A stretch of DNA of 64,000 bases from Argopecten irradians (Eukaryota > Mollusca > Bivalvia > Pectinida > Pectinidae). The DNA lies in NCBI RefSeq assembly GCF_041381155.1, contig NC_091141.1, positions 19,860,828 to 19,924,827 on the forward strand, given 5' to 3'. The notes under the pieces are model-generated. The model saw only the letters and a program-made list of their open reading frames with translations. It was not told the origin of the DNA and ran no database searches. Of the stretch, positions 47,453 through 60,200 are shown one piece after another; position 1 is the stretch's first letter, and each line of letters begins with the position of its first letter. The position numbers and the translations under genes were made by a program.

Positions 47453-48694
47453 ATCAGGTTTGTAGAAATCGTATCAGATTTGGACGATAGAGTTATTGTT
47501 CTTTGCCACTAACGTCCTTAGCAAAAAGATGGCAGTCAAGTAACGCTTCGAGACGACGGCACTCAAAGAGATGGAAACAAAATGTTTGAACGATAGAGCT
47601 GATGACCACTTTCAAAGCAAACCGAAATCGGCAACACTTATTTAACAGAAATGGACCATAGCAACGCATTCGAGTGTTCAGTGAGGTGAAAATTGTTTTG
47701 AGTCGTTTTTGTTTCCATTCATAATGCATTTTGCAGTTACTTCATTGAAAGGGTCTTCGACGGGATAAGTTCGTTACGCAGTTTATAAGTGACCTAATCC
47801 GGAAAAATATTGGGTCTAAAATAAACATGTATCACGTACAAGTTTATTTTAGAGCCAATATTTTTCCGTGTTAGGTCACTTACAAACTGTGTGACTAATA
47901 TTCTCTAGAGAAGGTGAAAGGCCAAAGTGAAACATAACGTTACAGCGAACCTTTCCACTGAAGATCAATAACAAGCCACATACGTCCATCAAAATCTTAC
48001 ATTACATTCGTTCCTTTCCACTTAAAGTTTTCACAAATGAACTAAATACACTGCTCGAAGTATGTACCATTCATAAGAGTGTAAAGTGTAAAATGCTACA
48101 GGAATAAAAATGGAATTCAGGAATGATTTTGATCGTATCCCGCTACAATCTAGCACATACAATGTATACCTGCGTAAAAACAACATTTTAAGCACCTACA
48201 TTTAAAAAAAAGACATATGGAGTTTCCATAACATGTGTATATATTAAAGCGTTTTCACCACCTGTCTTTGTAGCGATGTGTTAAATAAATCATCTAAAAT
48301 ATCAATTCATCAATTATAATGATGGAGTTGTAAACACGTTTAATTCATGATCTTTTGAAATAAAATTAGATTATGCATAAATACAAAAAAAAAAACAACA
48401 AAAAACATAAAAAAGACAATGATATGTACATTATAGTTGTATTATAAACACGCTGTATTCCTAAACTGGGAAAAGAGAATACGATTATGCATAAATATAA
48501 AAAAACTCATTTCGACATCCACAAATAAAATATCTACAGCCTTTACAGCCTACATGCATGTACATATGTTAATTACAAAGCCTTCGGTTTAAAATCTATA
48601 AAAAATAATGTTGAATCACATATCACTCAAATTCTAAATCAACTACATCGTGACTCGTGGTGCTGAATAATTTCATAATATGATTTTGGTATCT
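47453..48694. other. Downstream region of the stomatin gene
   Basis: Contains the fold-back at 47774-47895. A 78-codon minus-strand frame (47493-47729) has several cysteines but no known motif and no splice partners. Confidence 0.45.
47774..47895. repeat. Fold-back element, ~50-bp arms
   Basis: 'agtttataagtgacctaa..cggaaaaatattgg.tctaaaataaac' is mirrored by 'gtttattttaga.ccaatatttttccg..ttaggtcacttacaaact'. The loop is about 15 nt. Confidence 0.85.
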
Positions 48695-51600
48695 TCACTT
48701 TTCGACGAAATTGCTGATGATGTCCACCGGAAGTGGGAACACGATGGTGGAGTTTTTCTCGCTAGCGATGTCGTTGAGCGTCTGTAGATACCGAAGCTGA
48801 ATGGCGGCTGGGGAAGCGGCAAGAGGTATTCGGACGCCTCCATTCAAAGCTAAGAGACGAACTCTGCTGTCCCCCTCGACGCGGCTGATATGACCGTGGT
48901 AGGCAACAAGAACGCGGAGATAAAGCGAACATTAAGTTCTACATATCAGCAATTTAGGGTTTTCTTAGAAAATTGACCATATATTGTTTTGTTCTGTTGA
49001 TATGAAATGACATATATATAAATACCTTGGCCCTAGCCTGTCGTGAAGCCTCCGCCTCGGCAGCCATGGCTCTCTGTAACTGGTGTGGTAACCGCACGTC
49101 CTTACTGAAGACAGATGATAACGATATTAATCAGTGCAGGGTCATAATAATATACTCTCATCTTAGCGAGAACATATGGATGTTGTTTTCGTCGAAATGC
49201 GTAATGGAGACCTATCAAAGCGCATTGGCTTCATTTGTGATAAATAAATAGATATGAGACTTAATATTCCTTTGAATTGGTTGATAAATTTACCAGATAG
49301 GTTTCAATTTTGGATTCAAGGGTAACAAATAATTGTGAGTAGAACCCCCACAGTTTAACCACTATTATCAACCATTTGACGGTGGACCGAGATATTACTA
49401 TAAAAACTAAATGCATCATAATGGAGAGGAAAACTTACATTTCTACCCGGTCTACCGTCACTCCCCAGGGTTTAGTCGAAGTGTCCAAAAGTTGCTGGAA
49501 AATAATACAATAATGAAGTTTATTGACATAATTTCACCATTGCTATAGGACGTCGTAACATCCTGACATACCTAAAAACCTGTATGCTATCTGTAGCCAT
49601 CACTTTCACGATACTCCAGGTGTTACTCTAACTGTCTTTATATCCACTCCTGGAAGATGCCATAGCACATTTTAATATTTTGTGTCCGACAACAGATGTT
49701 TCATGTTCATAAAAATGTGATTGACTGGTTTTGAAGTTGGGCGTCGTTGTTGCTGTAATCTTCCAGTGAAGTTCACAGGCTTGTGATTGGTTACTTGTGT
49801 TTTCTCCTGAACTGTCATCAGTGTTACTATGCATATCTCAGGGGTGGATATAATGACAGTGATAGTAACATCTGGAATATCGAGTAAGTAGACTCCAATG
49901 CCAATACAGATATGTTGAAAGGTTGATTACTTACCTTCATATGCCTCGTGATGGAGTCCCTATCTGACAGCATTTCAGCCATGTTCTTCGTACCCAGGAC
50001 ATTCCGCAGAGTGGTGGCAGCTAAAAGTTTGGTGGACTCGAAAGCGTCCTGCACATTACATACTGACATCACAGCGTCAAAAACATAACAATATATTACA
50101 GCGTCAACCGCCACCGTAACGGAGTCCTTGGATAGGATCTTAAAAGACAAAAGGCAGTGTCAAAAACATAATAGATTAAAGCATCGACCGTTACTGTAAC
50201 GGAGTCCTTGAATATGATCTAAAAAGGCAAGAGAAAGTGTCAAAAACATAACAGTATATTAACAGCGATCACAATCATTGTGAAGGATGTCTCGGATAGA
50301 ATGTAAAAAGACAAAACGTAGTGTCAAAGTGTGAAAGTCTCAAAACACAATAATAGATTAAAGCGTTGACCGCCACCATAACGGAGTTCTTGGATAGGAT
50401 CTAAAACGACAAAAGGTAGTGTCAAAAACATACTAGATTAAGAGCGATCACAGCCACAGTGTAGGAGTCCTCAGGAACAGGACAATGAGAAATATTACCA
50501 AGCACAATATCGTGTATATATGCTAGTCTTATAGTGAGGAAAAGTAGTCGAAAAGAGATGCGATGATGTTTAACTTTGGTATCTGAATATAAGTATTTTG
50601 TATAGGCCTTTAGTACCGCGTATACCCGGATACCACAACTCTTTAAGAACATGACCTAATACACAAGAAAACGTCTCAAAATGCCCAAAGTTGACGATTT
50701 CAGTCGGAGTTATCGCCAAAACTAATCTATGCACGCAACTAAGTACAATCAGAGATGCATACCTCTTGAGGCGGAACGTCGAAGCTAAGAGTGCGCATGT
50801 CAACCTTCTTAAACTCGTCGATACATGGATATAGACAAAATAGACCTGTAAATTAAAATTGACCAGAATTATGGTGCATTTTACGTTTAAAGTTTTATCT
50901 TCATATGGAATTAGTATCAGATCTTATAAATGATATGCTGAAGTTTTCTGATACCTATATCGTAGTATTTCATTTAGAGCATTGTTATTATACGTAATTT
51001 TCCACCAGCACTGGATGTCTTTTTGTGACGTTTCATTATCTAGTAAGATGTGTATTCTGTCACCTTCACCAAAAAGACCAGGTAACATACGTACACAAAG
51101 TGAAATGTTAATTGACTTTGGGTCAATGACCCATTAGTACAAAAGTATATGCGTTGTATAAATACATATTGTGTACAACATGCATTATATTATTATTTAA
51201 TTAAGATGTAAATATAAGCTATATAAAGTTAACGTATTATTTATATCTACAGATGTATTACTAGTTTTACTTACTTTATTACAGACTTACAATGATGCCC
51301 TCATTCATAGGAATGACACAAATACACAAGTTGACAAACAAATATTAGGGGAAATCCTGATAATAATCAGTCAGAGAGAAAAAGAAAAGTACAAGATAAT
51401 ACCATTTCGTTAAATACGACAGGCGGACGCCGGAAATTAAAATAATCAATAACACATACATATATGCATGTTGACTATCATATTATTCTACAACTTAGCG
51501 CTTCTATGATCAATTTTCCTAACAAGTTCATTTTGTTTTCTATTTGTGCTCAATAATTTGATTACTTTGAAGAGAGACGGTTTATTCCAAAAGCATTTCT

Positions 51601-54600
51601 TTATATATTTTCGTCTAATATTTGAATATTTTTGACATATTAGTAAAAAATGGAATTCATCTTCAACTTCCAAAGCATTACAGTTTATACAATATCTATG
51701 ACACCTGGGTATATTCTTATATCTTTTTGATTCTATAGCTGAGTTGTGTGCTGAAAGTCTCAATTTCACTATCAATTTTCTTATTTTTTATTTTATTAAT
51801 TTTTTAATGAGGTAAAATTGCAAAGTAACCTTACTAACCATATGCTTGTATAGATCACATTTACTCGACATATCTAATGAGTTAAAAAAAAGTCTGACAG
51901 GCCTGATAATTAATTCTTTCTTTTAAAATTGAGGCAAATACACAATATCAACAGGTAATTGACGTAGCCATATATGTCCAAATCAAAGTTCAAATAATGT
52001 TTATCTTGACGTATAAAAGCCAGTTCTGCTTTGGATTTTCTTTCTTGGCATCTATGTACAGTGATTTGTGATTGTCACTCAGTATACTATTATCAGAATT
52101 TATCAATTTGAACCAAAATTTGAACTATCTAGATAGTTGAATATTCTTGGGTGAGAGTCGCCCAAGTTCGATATACTGAACCAAAATTTTAACTATCTAG
52201 ATAGTTGAATATTCTTGGGTGAGAGTCGCCCAAGTTCGATATACATGTAAACCATAGTGTTACACGTAGATTTTTTTTAAACATCCAGTTAGTTTTTACA
52301 AAATTCTAAATGTACCTTTTTAACTTCTAATGTACATGTACACCATATTTCACACGCATAGCAATGTAAGTGTCAATCGAATCCAACATAGCTTTTACAT
52401 TCAAATTCAAAAACTAGCTTTAGACAAAGACTTAAATGTGTTATCAAAATTAAGAACAAATACTAAATAATTGAAATGGTATACTACTTGGATGTTTAAA
52501 CCGTCATATATCCATTATTCATTATCCTTGACAATGCCACCCTTCCTTAAAACAACAATTTTTGTATTATTTGTATTCAAGTCATTTTCCATTTCTTAGA
52601 ATAAGACCTTAAATTACCAAAAAGGCACTGTAGATCTTCAACTGTTTCTGAGAATAGCACTAAACTATCGGCGTACATATACAATACCAGAAAAAGACTT
52701 AGCTCTCAGAAGTCGTAACTTGGGGCTCCATTTTCGATAAAGTAATTTTCAAAATTATTAATAAACAGGAAAAAAGTAAGGGAGATAAAATCTGCCCTAG
52801 GAATTAACCGACCTCTGTGTTTTTCCGTTATGTAAAACACATGATTTTACGGAGTTATATAACGATTTTACTGTTTTTAAGAAATTACCACGTAAGCCCA
52901 ATTTAGAAATTTTATACCATAGGCGTACTCTGTCTACATAATCAAAAGCCTTTTGAAAATCAACGAAACAGCAATACAGGCGTTTTTGCCTTTAAAGGGA
53001 TTTTTGGTAATTATAGATTGCAACGCAATAATACACTGTAGCATTAATAGTACCAAGTTTGGTCGAAACCCAAACTAAGCATCCGATAAAAGATCGTTAG
53101 TTACACAAATATCCATCACCTTCTTGTTTAGAACAGAGGTAAACGATTTACACAGACAACTTATAAGAAGTTGTTTTGAATGTAAATGGTCCACATCAAT
53201 CGTTTATTTTATATCATGAAAGCCAAATCTAGATTGCAGCATATTACACCTGTAAACTCACCTGGACCTTTAGCTCCGCCGGACACCACCCGACCGAGTC
53301 TGAAGATGACAGCCTTCTCGTACTCCTGTACAACCTGAGTGGGGGTGAGCAAAGAAATTCAGTAATGATTTAAGATGATTTCTTTAATCGTTCAGTTTTT
53401 TTGTATATCTTTTATTTTTGCAACCCATTTTGCCAAACTTTACTATAAAGACCAATGAAATCGAATCTAAACCCTTGTTTCAAATTACTGTCTACAACTT
53501 TACTAAATAAGCCTAACTTCATCTATGTAAAAACGGAATCATGAGGGCAATAACACGCTAAACCGTTTGTGTCTATGATAATGTTAACATTACGTTCCTT
53601 TATATGTTTTCTATATTGTCAATAAAAAAACTTCATCTTGTAAACGTTTGAAATACTAAACAACGTGTTTGTGGTGTTGATTTGCTGATACGTTGTGTCT
53701 GACAGGCTCACCTTAATAGAACCATACAGTGAGAAAGGAAACAGAAGAACGACGAGACAGCCGGATAGGAACATGAGTATGTATCCACAACAGCCAAGGT
53801 CGCCATCCCGCTCTTGTGTATAGTCGACCCGGGAGGACCTTTCTGGAAGGGAAAATATAACAATTGATCATCCAATTAAATAAGCAATACAGTCGGACAG
53901 GAACATTAATATGTAACTATTACAGCTGAGGTGGACGTCTCGTTCTGGTGTATAGTTTAGAAGAATAATGTAAACATGATTATTCCATTTAAGTGATAAA
54001 AAATGAAACAGAACAACGACGAGACAGCATGATAATGGAGGTCGCTGTCTTGTTCGCGTGAAAAGACGAGCCAAGACGACTCTTCTGGAAGGAAAAATAT
54101 AAAAATGATCATTCGATTTAACCTAGTGATACGTGATAAAGGAGTGCGTTGGGACAGCTGGTCAGGAACATCCGATCGCGATACCACCGTCCCGTTAATG
54201 TTCAAAGTCGACCCCATGACGATCCGTCTAAGAGATAGTCTAATTATCTATAAACTATAAAAAAAGATTGATGATCGTGTCTGAATCATTTTATTAATGT
54301 AAGAGACTAATTGAGACTAATATTTGGGTGGACGAACAGAAGATCGGCACATTTTTATCGAATGTCCTAAGCAGGAGTCAAACTCGGGCATCTGGCGTGA
54401 TAACCAGCGTCTCTGCCGATCGCTACTGAACCAGTCTTTTCCCTATCAGCCGAGGGACAAAAAAAAACAACAAAAAACGGCACGGGTATTGTACAAGCAT
54501 CATCCAATTAACTAAAACACATATTATCTGTCAACTAATAAATCAATGTTACTTGTTATGTACTATCAAGGGGGTATACAGTACCTGTCATTAGATTAAA

Positions 54601-56117
54601 CCACTGGAGTAAAAATCAATAAAACGTGATGAGCAAATTCTAAATCAATACTAGCATCATTTCGCTATAAAATGGATTATTAGTTAGGGGATTTAGCATC
54701 CTCTCTAAAGCAGCTTCTATCATAGGTGAAGGAGAACATCAACAACGAGGGGCATTTGAGGACAAGTTTGAGTTACACGCAAAATGTCAGGACCAATATG
54801 GTTGAGATAAGTGTCATTTAAAATCAAACAATACGGAAAAATATGTAGCAACAAGACTTGCACTGTGAAAATACTATGATGATTAATAAGATACAACGCC
54901 AGGGTAATATGGGAATGGGTTCAGATATGCATTAAGACAACGTCAACAAGAAACAGTAAAGGTCAACATGATCATGCAGATGAGTAGAGGTCATGACAAC
55001 CAAAAGAACTTACATCAAAACACACAACAACTTTAATTATAATATCGCTGGTTAACTTATGATCATCGACAAGAAATATGTTCTTGGTTATATACACAAT
55101 TGTTTTGTTTTGCTACAATATCGTAGCTAAACTTTTCGACGGTTATTGTCGTCCTGAAAAAATCAATGGCACCATGCACTATATGGAATGAAGTACCAAT
55201 TGCGCATGTTTCAAAATCAAGATAAATTATCTTATATGTATTTTTGTGTAAATTAGACCGATATACAATACACGATTAAACATCAGTTATTGTTCAAATA
55301 ATGAATATCGTTTAATATCTCCATTAACATTTTAACATTTGGATTTGTTTTAGTTCTATGCTAATAATTAAGACAGCTTATGAGAGCTGATCAATAGTGC
55401 ACTGTTCTCGTGTTAAATGGAATATTGACAGTCAGGAACATATGACAAACATTTAAAATTTCATCAAGACAAAGGTTTAGATGTCATCAGACAGTTCTAA
55501 GCTCTGACAGACAGAATATCATCAATACTTAACAATAAGGAAAATAGGGATCCATTTGAAGAAATATATTCGATACTATGATTATTCAATGTCTACTAAG
55601 AGAAGTTACTATGACACGGACGAGAATCCTCTTTTTAACGCGTATATTTGAGGTTTTATGTTTGAATCTTTCTGTTTACGTTGTTTCTTTTTACCTGGGA
55701 TTGAAGAAGTATTTTCAGTCATTAGGTAAACAGAATCACAAATTAAGTCTTTATGTTTGTATAGCAAGAAGGTTTGTCCTGGTGGATTTTTTTGGCTTAA
55801 CGGATCATTAAGACCGCAGTCGATAACGTCATCTAAAGGAAATCCAAAAACATACTAATGCTTCATGTGATGATATTGATAAACAGCCAGTGAACATTTC
55901 ATGTGTAACGTTTTGATGAAATTATAGTATATTAGAACTCTGTCACCTTTATATATATATACTAATACATCGTTCACAAAAATCTACCACACACATGCTA
56001 CTCAGATATAGCGATAACTAACCCTGGTCCATAGCGTTCGGACGTAGACCAACTCAACAATGTTACACCACAGAGTCGTTATTTCCCTTTGTTAATACTC
56101 TTACCTTGCATTTCCAT
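48695..56117 (-). CDS. Stomatin-like (band 7 / SPFH) protein, eight exons
   Basis: Exons in order: 56105-56117, 53712-53842, 53262-53334, 50763-50845, 49935-50138, 49439-49494, 49026-49104, 48695-48874; about 272 residues, near the ~290 of stomatin. N-terminal hydrophilic part, then the membrane hairpin CCGYILMFLSGCLVVLLFPF with the conserved proline. The SPFH core follows: VVQEYEKAVIFRLGR, GGAKGPG, PCIDEFKKVDMRTLSFDVPP, ILSKDSVTVAVDAVIY, LAATTLRNVLGTKNM, KPWGVTVDRVE, IKDVRLPHQLQRAMAAEAEA. The C-terminus is IQLRYLQTLN...EKNSTIVFPLPVDII. Stomatins are cholesterol-binding scaffold proteins on the inner membrane face that oligomerise and modulate ion channels. All joins agree in phase, but the last exon has a damaged or unusual 5' edge. 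The tiny first exon (13 coding nt) is supported by phase and by its position upstream of exon 2. Confidence 0.9.
48875..48894 (-). other. Aberrant 5' edge of the last stomatin exon
   Basis: Stomatins read ARAKVIAAEGE here. The sequence gives GTC ATA TCA GCC GCG (VISAA) in one frame, then GAG GGG GAC (EGD) two bases out of frame, and the base pair before GTC is CG, not AG. Splicing at the next AG (exon from 48874) keeps the frame but drops about five residues. Confidence 0.55.
50083..50480. repeat. Tandem copies of the stomatin exon 5 acceptor region
   Basis: Five units of about 80-100 bp. The first is the true intron-exon junction. The others repeat 'acggagtccttggataggatct' (minus: ILSKDSV) with flanking 'gtcaaaaacata'. 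Copies at about 50190 and 50380 keep an AG acceptor and an open start in the same phase (minus: KDSVTVTVDALIYY in one), but run into stops if used. Confidence 0.8.
51480..53160 (-). pseudogene. Dead LINE fragment in stomatin intron 3
   Basis: Reverse transcriptase motif A, CFVDFQKAFDYVDRVRLW, at about 52930; motif C decayed to MYADSLVLFSE at about 52670; C-terminal LRLSAHNSAIESKRY...CINCNALEVEDEFHFLLIC at 51600-51770. Stops and frame changes in between. It lies in the same direction as the host gene. A different copy, and probably a different family, from the fragment at 22985-24600. Confidence 0.8.
52109..52244. repeat. 68-bp tandem duplication with internal palindromes
   Basis: 52109-52176 and 52177-52244 differ at one base. 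Each has the 16-bp palindrome AACTATCTAGATAGTT and a CTTGGG...CCCAAG stem. It lies within the LINE remnant region. Confidence 0.9.
53884..54240. repeat. Decayed tandem copies of stomatin exon 2
   Basis: Segments at 53889-53960, 54010-54085 and 54150-54235 resemble exon 2 (53712-53842) and its acceptor side: 'cggacaggaacat', 'acaacgacgagacagc', 'ttctggaaggaaaaatataa'. None has an open frame across the hairpin region, so they look like dead exon copies in intron 1. Confidence 0.65.
54241..56104. other. Rest of stomatin intron 1
   Basis: No further exon seen. 54365-54436 on the minus strand has tRNA-like words (TGGTTCAGTAG, TGGTTATCACG, GTTTGACTCC) and may be a worn tRNA-derived SINE head. Confidence 0.4.
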
Positions 56118-57245
56118 GACGTCGTTCTTTCTTTAGCACTATACTGGACAGACTGACGGAGGAGACGTCGTACGCCGCGTCGATCTGGCGGTACACGACC
56201 TATAATGAGTCCATTTACATGGTATGGTAATTCCTGATGAATATTTCGCAACAGATATAGAAGTCATGTGTAACTGTCTATTTACAAAAAAACTGGTTTC
56301 ATTGCAAAGTCGATATCAGCCTATCAACCATACATTGTGTACTGTGGTAATTGAGATATGATTACGGTGAATCCGTGCTGAAAAGCTTACAATGTAAACA
56401 TGTCTGTATTTATCATGGAAGCGTTGACTCTAACGGAGGTGTACACTGTTCCTACTGGCCATTATCTGTACGGACGGTATCGATCCGAACTAAAAGCCTT
56501 CCACAAACCACATCAATATCCTCATTGTCGAACATCCATTCTTTTACGCTCAGACGTCATTATCTGCTTTGACAAATTTCAACTTGAAGTAACTGAACCT
56601 ATTGATTCGTACCATCCATTACATGTATTAGGTTATGGAATGGGACGTTGATGATTAAGTTTTGATATGTTCATTACAGTAATTGTCATGTCTAGGAGAA
56701 AATGTACATGCAAATTGCATGTATTTTGGAATAAAATGCATTTAAGTATTGGATTTGACAGCTGAAAGCCTTGTATTCTCTAGAGCTCACACAGTAAAAC
56801 GCTAAATGGCAATCATCCCGTAGACATTTAAATTGTGCTCATTTCGTGCACTGAATGACAACTTTAAACGATGAATACAGAATGCACGTGTAAAATATGT
56901 AAATTGATTGAGAAGTTCCTACTTTCTTTTCAGGCGTAAGTTTACGGTTTTTATGTTATGTGTTAAATCTCCATAAATATAAACGTTACTCGTAAACACA
57001 CTAAAACAGCGGCAAAACACAACTCTCGATTTCAATATTGTCATGATCAAAATCTAGTCTTTTTGAGGGATGCATTCTACAGTATGCAAAAATGAGAATA
57101 AAACCGCAGTCTCTGAATGAGGAAACATCTTCTGTATTTATAAGAAATAATGTGAACCAAGTTTCTAATGTATTTCCATGGAAACATTTTTTTTAAAGTA
57201 AGTTTTAAAGGCAATTCCATGGATATATTTTACTGAACGATCTAT
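56118..57245. other. Stomatin upstream region and array flank
   Basis: Presumed promoter side of the minus-strand stomatin gene. Overlapping 73- and 83-codon plus-strand frames at 56351-56651 have no recognised domain. Confidence 0.4.
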
Positions 57246-60200
57246 CATACGTGTCGACTTACTGACGTCAGCCCATTATGTGTTCATACGTGTCGACTTA
57301 CTGACGTCAGCCCATTATGTGTTCATACGTGTCGACTTACTGACGTCAGCCCATTATGTGTTCATACGTGTCGACTTACTGACGGTCAGCCCATTATGTG
57401 TTCATACGTGTCGACTTACTGACGGTCAGCCCATTATGTGTTCATACGTGTCGACTTACTGACGGTCAGCCCATTATGTGTTCATACGTGTCGACTTACT
57501 AACGGTCAGCCCATTATGTGTTCAGACGTGTCGACTTACTGACGTCAGCCCATTATGTGTTCAGACGTGTCGACTTATTGACGGTAAGCCCATTATGTGT
57601 TCATACGTGTCGACTTACTGACGGTCAACCCATTATGTGTTCATACGTGTCGACTTACAGACGGTCAGGCCCAATATGTGTTCATACGTGTCGACTTACT
57701 GACGGTCAGACCAATATGTGTTCATACGTGTTGACTTACTGACGGTCAGCCCATTATGTGTTCATACGTGTGTCGACTTACTGACGGTCAACCCATTATG
57801 TGTTCATACGTGTCGACTTACTGACGGTCAGGCCATTATGTGTTCATACGTGTCGACTTACTGACGGTCAGCCATTATGTGTTCATACGTGTCGACTTAC
57901 TGACGGTCAGCCCATTATGTGTTCATACGTGTCGACTTATTGACGGTAAGCCCATTATGTGTTCATACGTGTCGACTTACTGACGGTCAGCCCATTATGT
58001 GTTCATACGTGTCGACTTACTGACGGTCAGCCCATTATGTGTTCATACGTGTCGACTTACTGACGGTCAGCCCATTATGTGTTCATACGTGTCGACTTAC
58101 TGACGGTCAGCCCATTATGTGTTCATACGTGTCGACTTACTGACGGTCAGGCCAATATGTGTTCATACGTGTCGACTTACTGACGGTCAGGCCATTATGT
58201 GTTCATACGTGTCGACTTACTGACGGTCAGCCCATTATGTGTTCATACGTGTCGACTTACTGACGGTTAGGCCATTATATGTTCATACGTGTCGACTTAC
58301 TGACGGTCAGCCCATTATGTGTTCATACGTGTCGACTTACTGACGGTCAGCCCATTATGTGTTCATACGTGTCGACTTACTGACGGTAAGCCCATTATGT
58401 GTTCATACGTGTCGACTTACTGACGGTCAAGCCATTATGTGTTCATACGTGTCGACTTACTGACGGTCAGCCCATTATGTGTTCATACGTGTCGACTTAC
58501 TGACGGTCAGGCCATTATGTGTTCATACGTGTCGACTTACTGACGGTCAGGCCAATATGTGTTCATACGTGTTGACTTACTGACGTCAGCCCATTATGTG
58601 TTCATACGTGTGTCGACTTACTGACGGTTAGGCCATTATATGTTCATACGTGTCGACTTACTGACGGTTAGGCCATTATATGTTCATACGTGTCGACTTA
58701 CTGACGGTTAGCCCATTATGTGTTCATACGTGTCGACTTACTGACGGTCAGCCCATTATGTGTTCATACGTGTCGACTTACTGACGGTCAGCCCATTATG
58801 TGTTCATACGTGTCGACTTACTGACGGTCAGCCCATTATGTGTTCATACGTGTCGACTTACTGACGGTCAGCCCATTATGTGTTCATACGTGTCGACTTA
58901 CTGACGGTCAGGCCATTATGTGTTCATACGTGTCGACTTACTGACGGTCAGGCCAATATGTGTTCATACGTGTCGACTTACTGACGTCAGCCCATTATGT
59001 GTTCATACGTGTCGACTTACTGACGGTCAGCCCATTATGTGTTCATACGTGTCGACTTACTGACGGTCAGCCCATTATGTGTTCATACGTGTCGACTTAC
59101 TGACGGTCAGCCCATTATGTGTTCATACGTGTCGACTTACTGACGGTCAGCCCATTATGTGTTCATACGTGTCGACTTACTGACGGTCAGCCCATTATGT
59201 GTTCATACGTGTCGACTTACTGACGGTCAGCCCATTATGTGTTCATACGTGTCGACTTACTGACGGTCAGGCCATTATGTGTTCATACGTGTCGACTTAC
59301 TGACGGTCAGCCCATTATGTGTTCATACGTGTCGACTTACTGACGGTCAGCCCATTATGTGTTCATACGTGTCGACTTACTGACGGTCAGGCCATTATGT
59401 GTTCATACGTGTCGACTTACTGACGGTCAGGCCATTATGTGTTCATACGTGTCGACTTACTGACGGTCAACCCATTATGTGTTCATACGTGTCGACTTAC
59501 TGACGGTCAACCCATTATGTGTTCATACGTGTCGACTTAATGACGGTCAACCCATTATGTGTTCATACGTGTCGACTTACTGACGGTCAGCCATTATGTG
59601 TTCATACGTGTCGACTTACTGACGGTCAGCCATTATGTGTTCATACGTGTCGACTTACTGACGTCAGCCATTATGTGTTCATACGTGTCGACTTACTGAT
59701 CAGCATTATGTGTTCATTAGTGTCGACTACTGACGGTCAGCCATTATGTGTTCATAGTGTCGACTTACTGACGGTCAGCCCATTATGTGTTCATACGTGT
59801 CGACTTACTGACGGTCAGGCCATTATGTGTTCATACGTGTCGACTTACTGACGGTCAGGCCATTATGTGTTCATACGTGTCGACTTACTGACGGTCAGGC
59901 CATTATGTGTTCATACGTGTGTCGACTTACTGACGGTCAACCCATTATGTGTTCATACGTGTCGACTTACTGACGGTCAGGCCATTATGTGTTCATACGT
60001 GTCGACTTACTGACGGTCAGCCCATTATGTGTTCATACGTGTCGACTTACTGACGGTCAGCCCATTATATGTGTTCATACGTGTCGACTTATTGACGGTA
60101 AGCCCATTATGTGTTCATACGTGTCGACTTACTGACGGTAAGCCCATTATGTGTTCATACGTGTCGACTTACTGACGGTCAGCCCATTATGTGTTCATAC

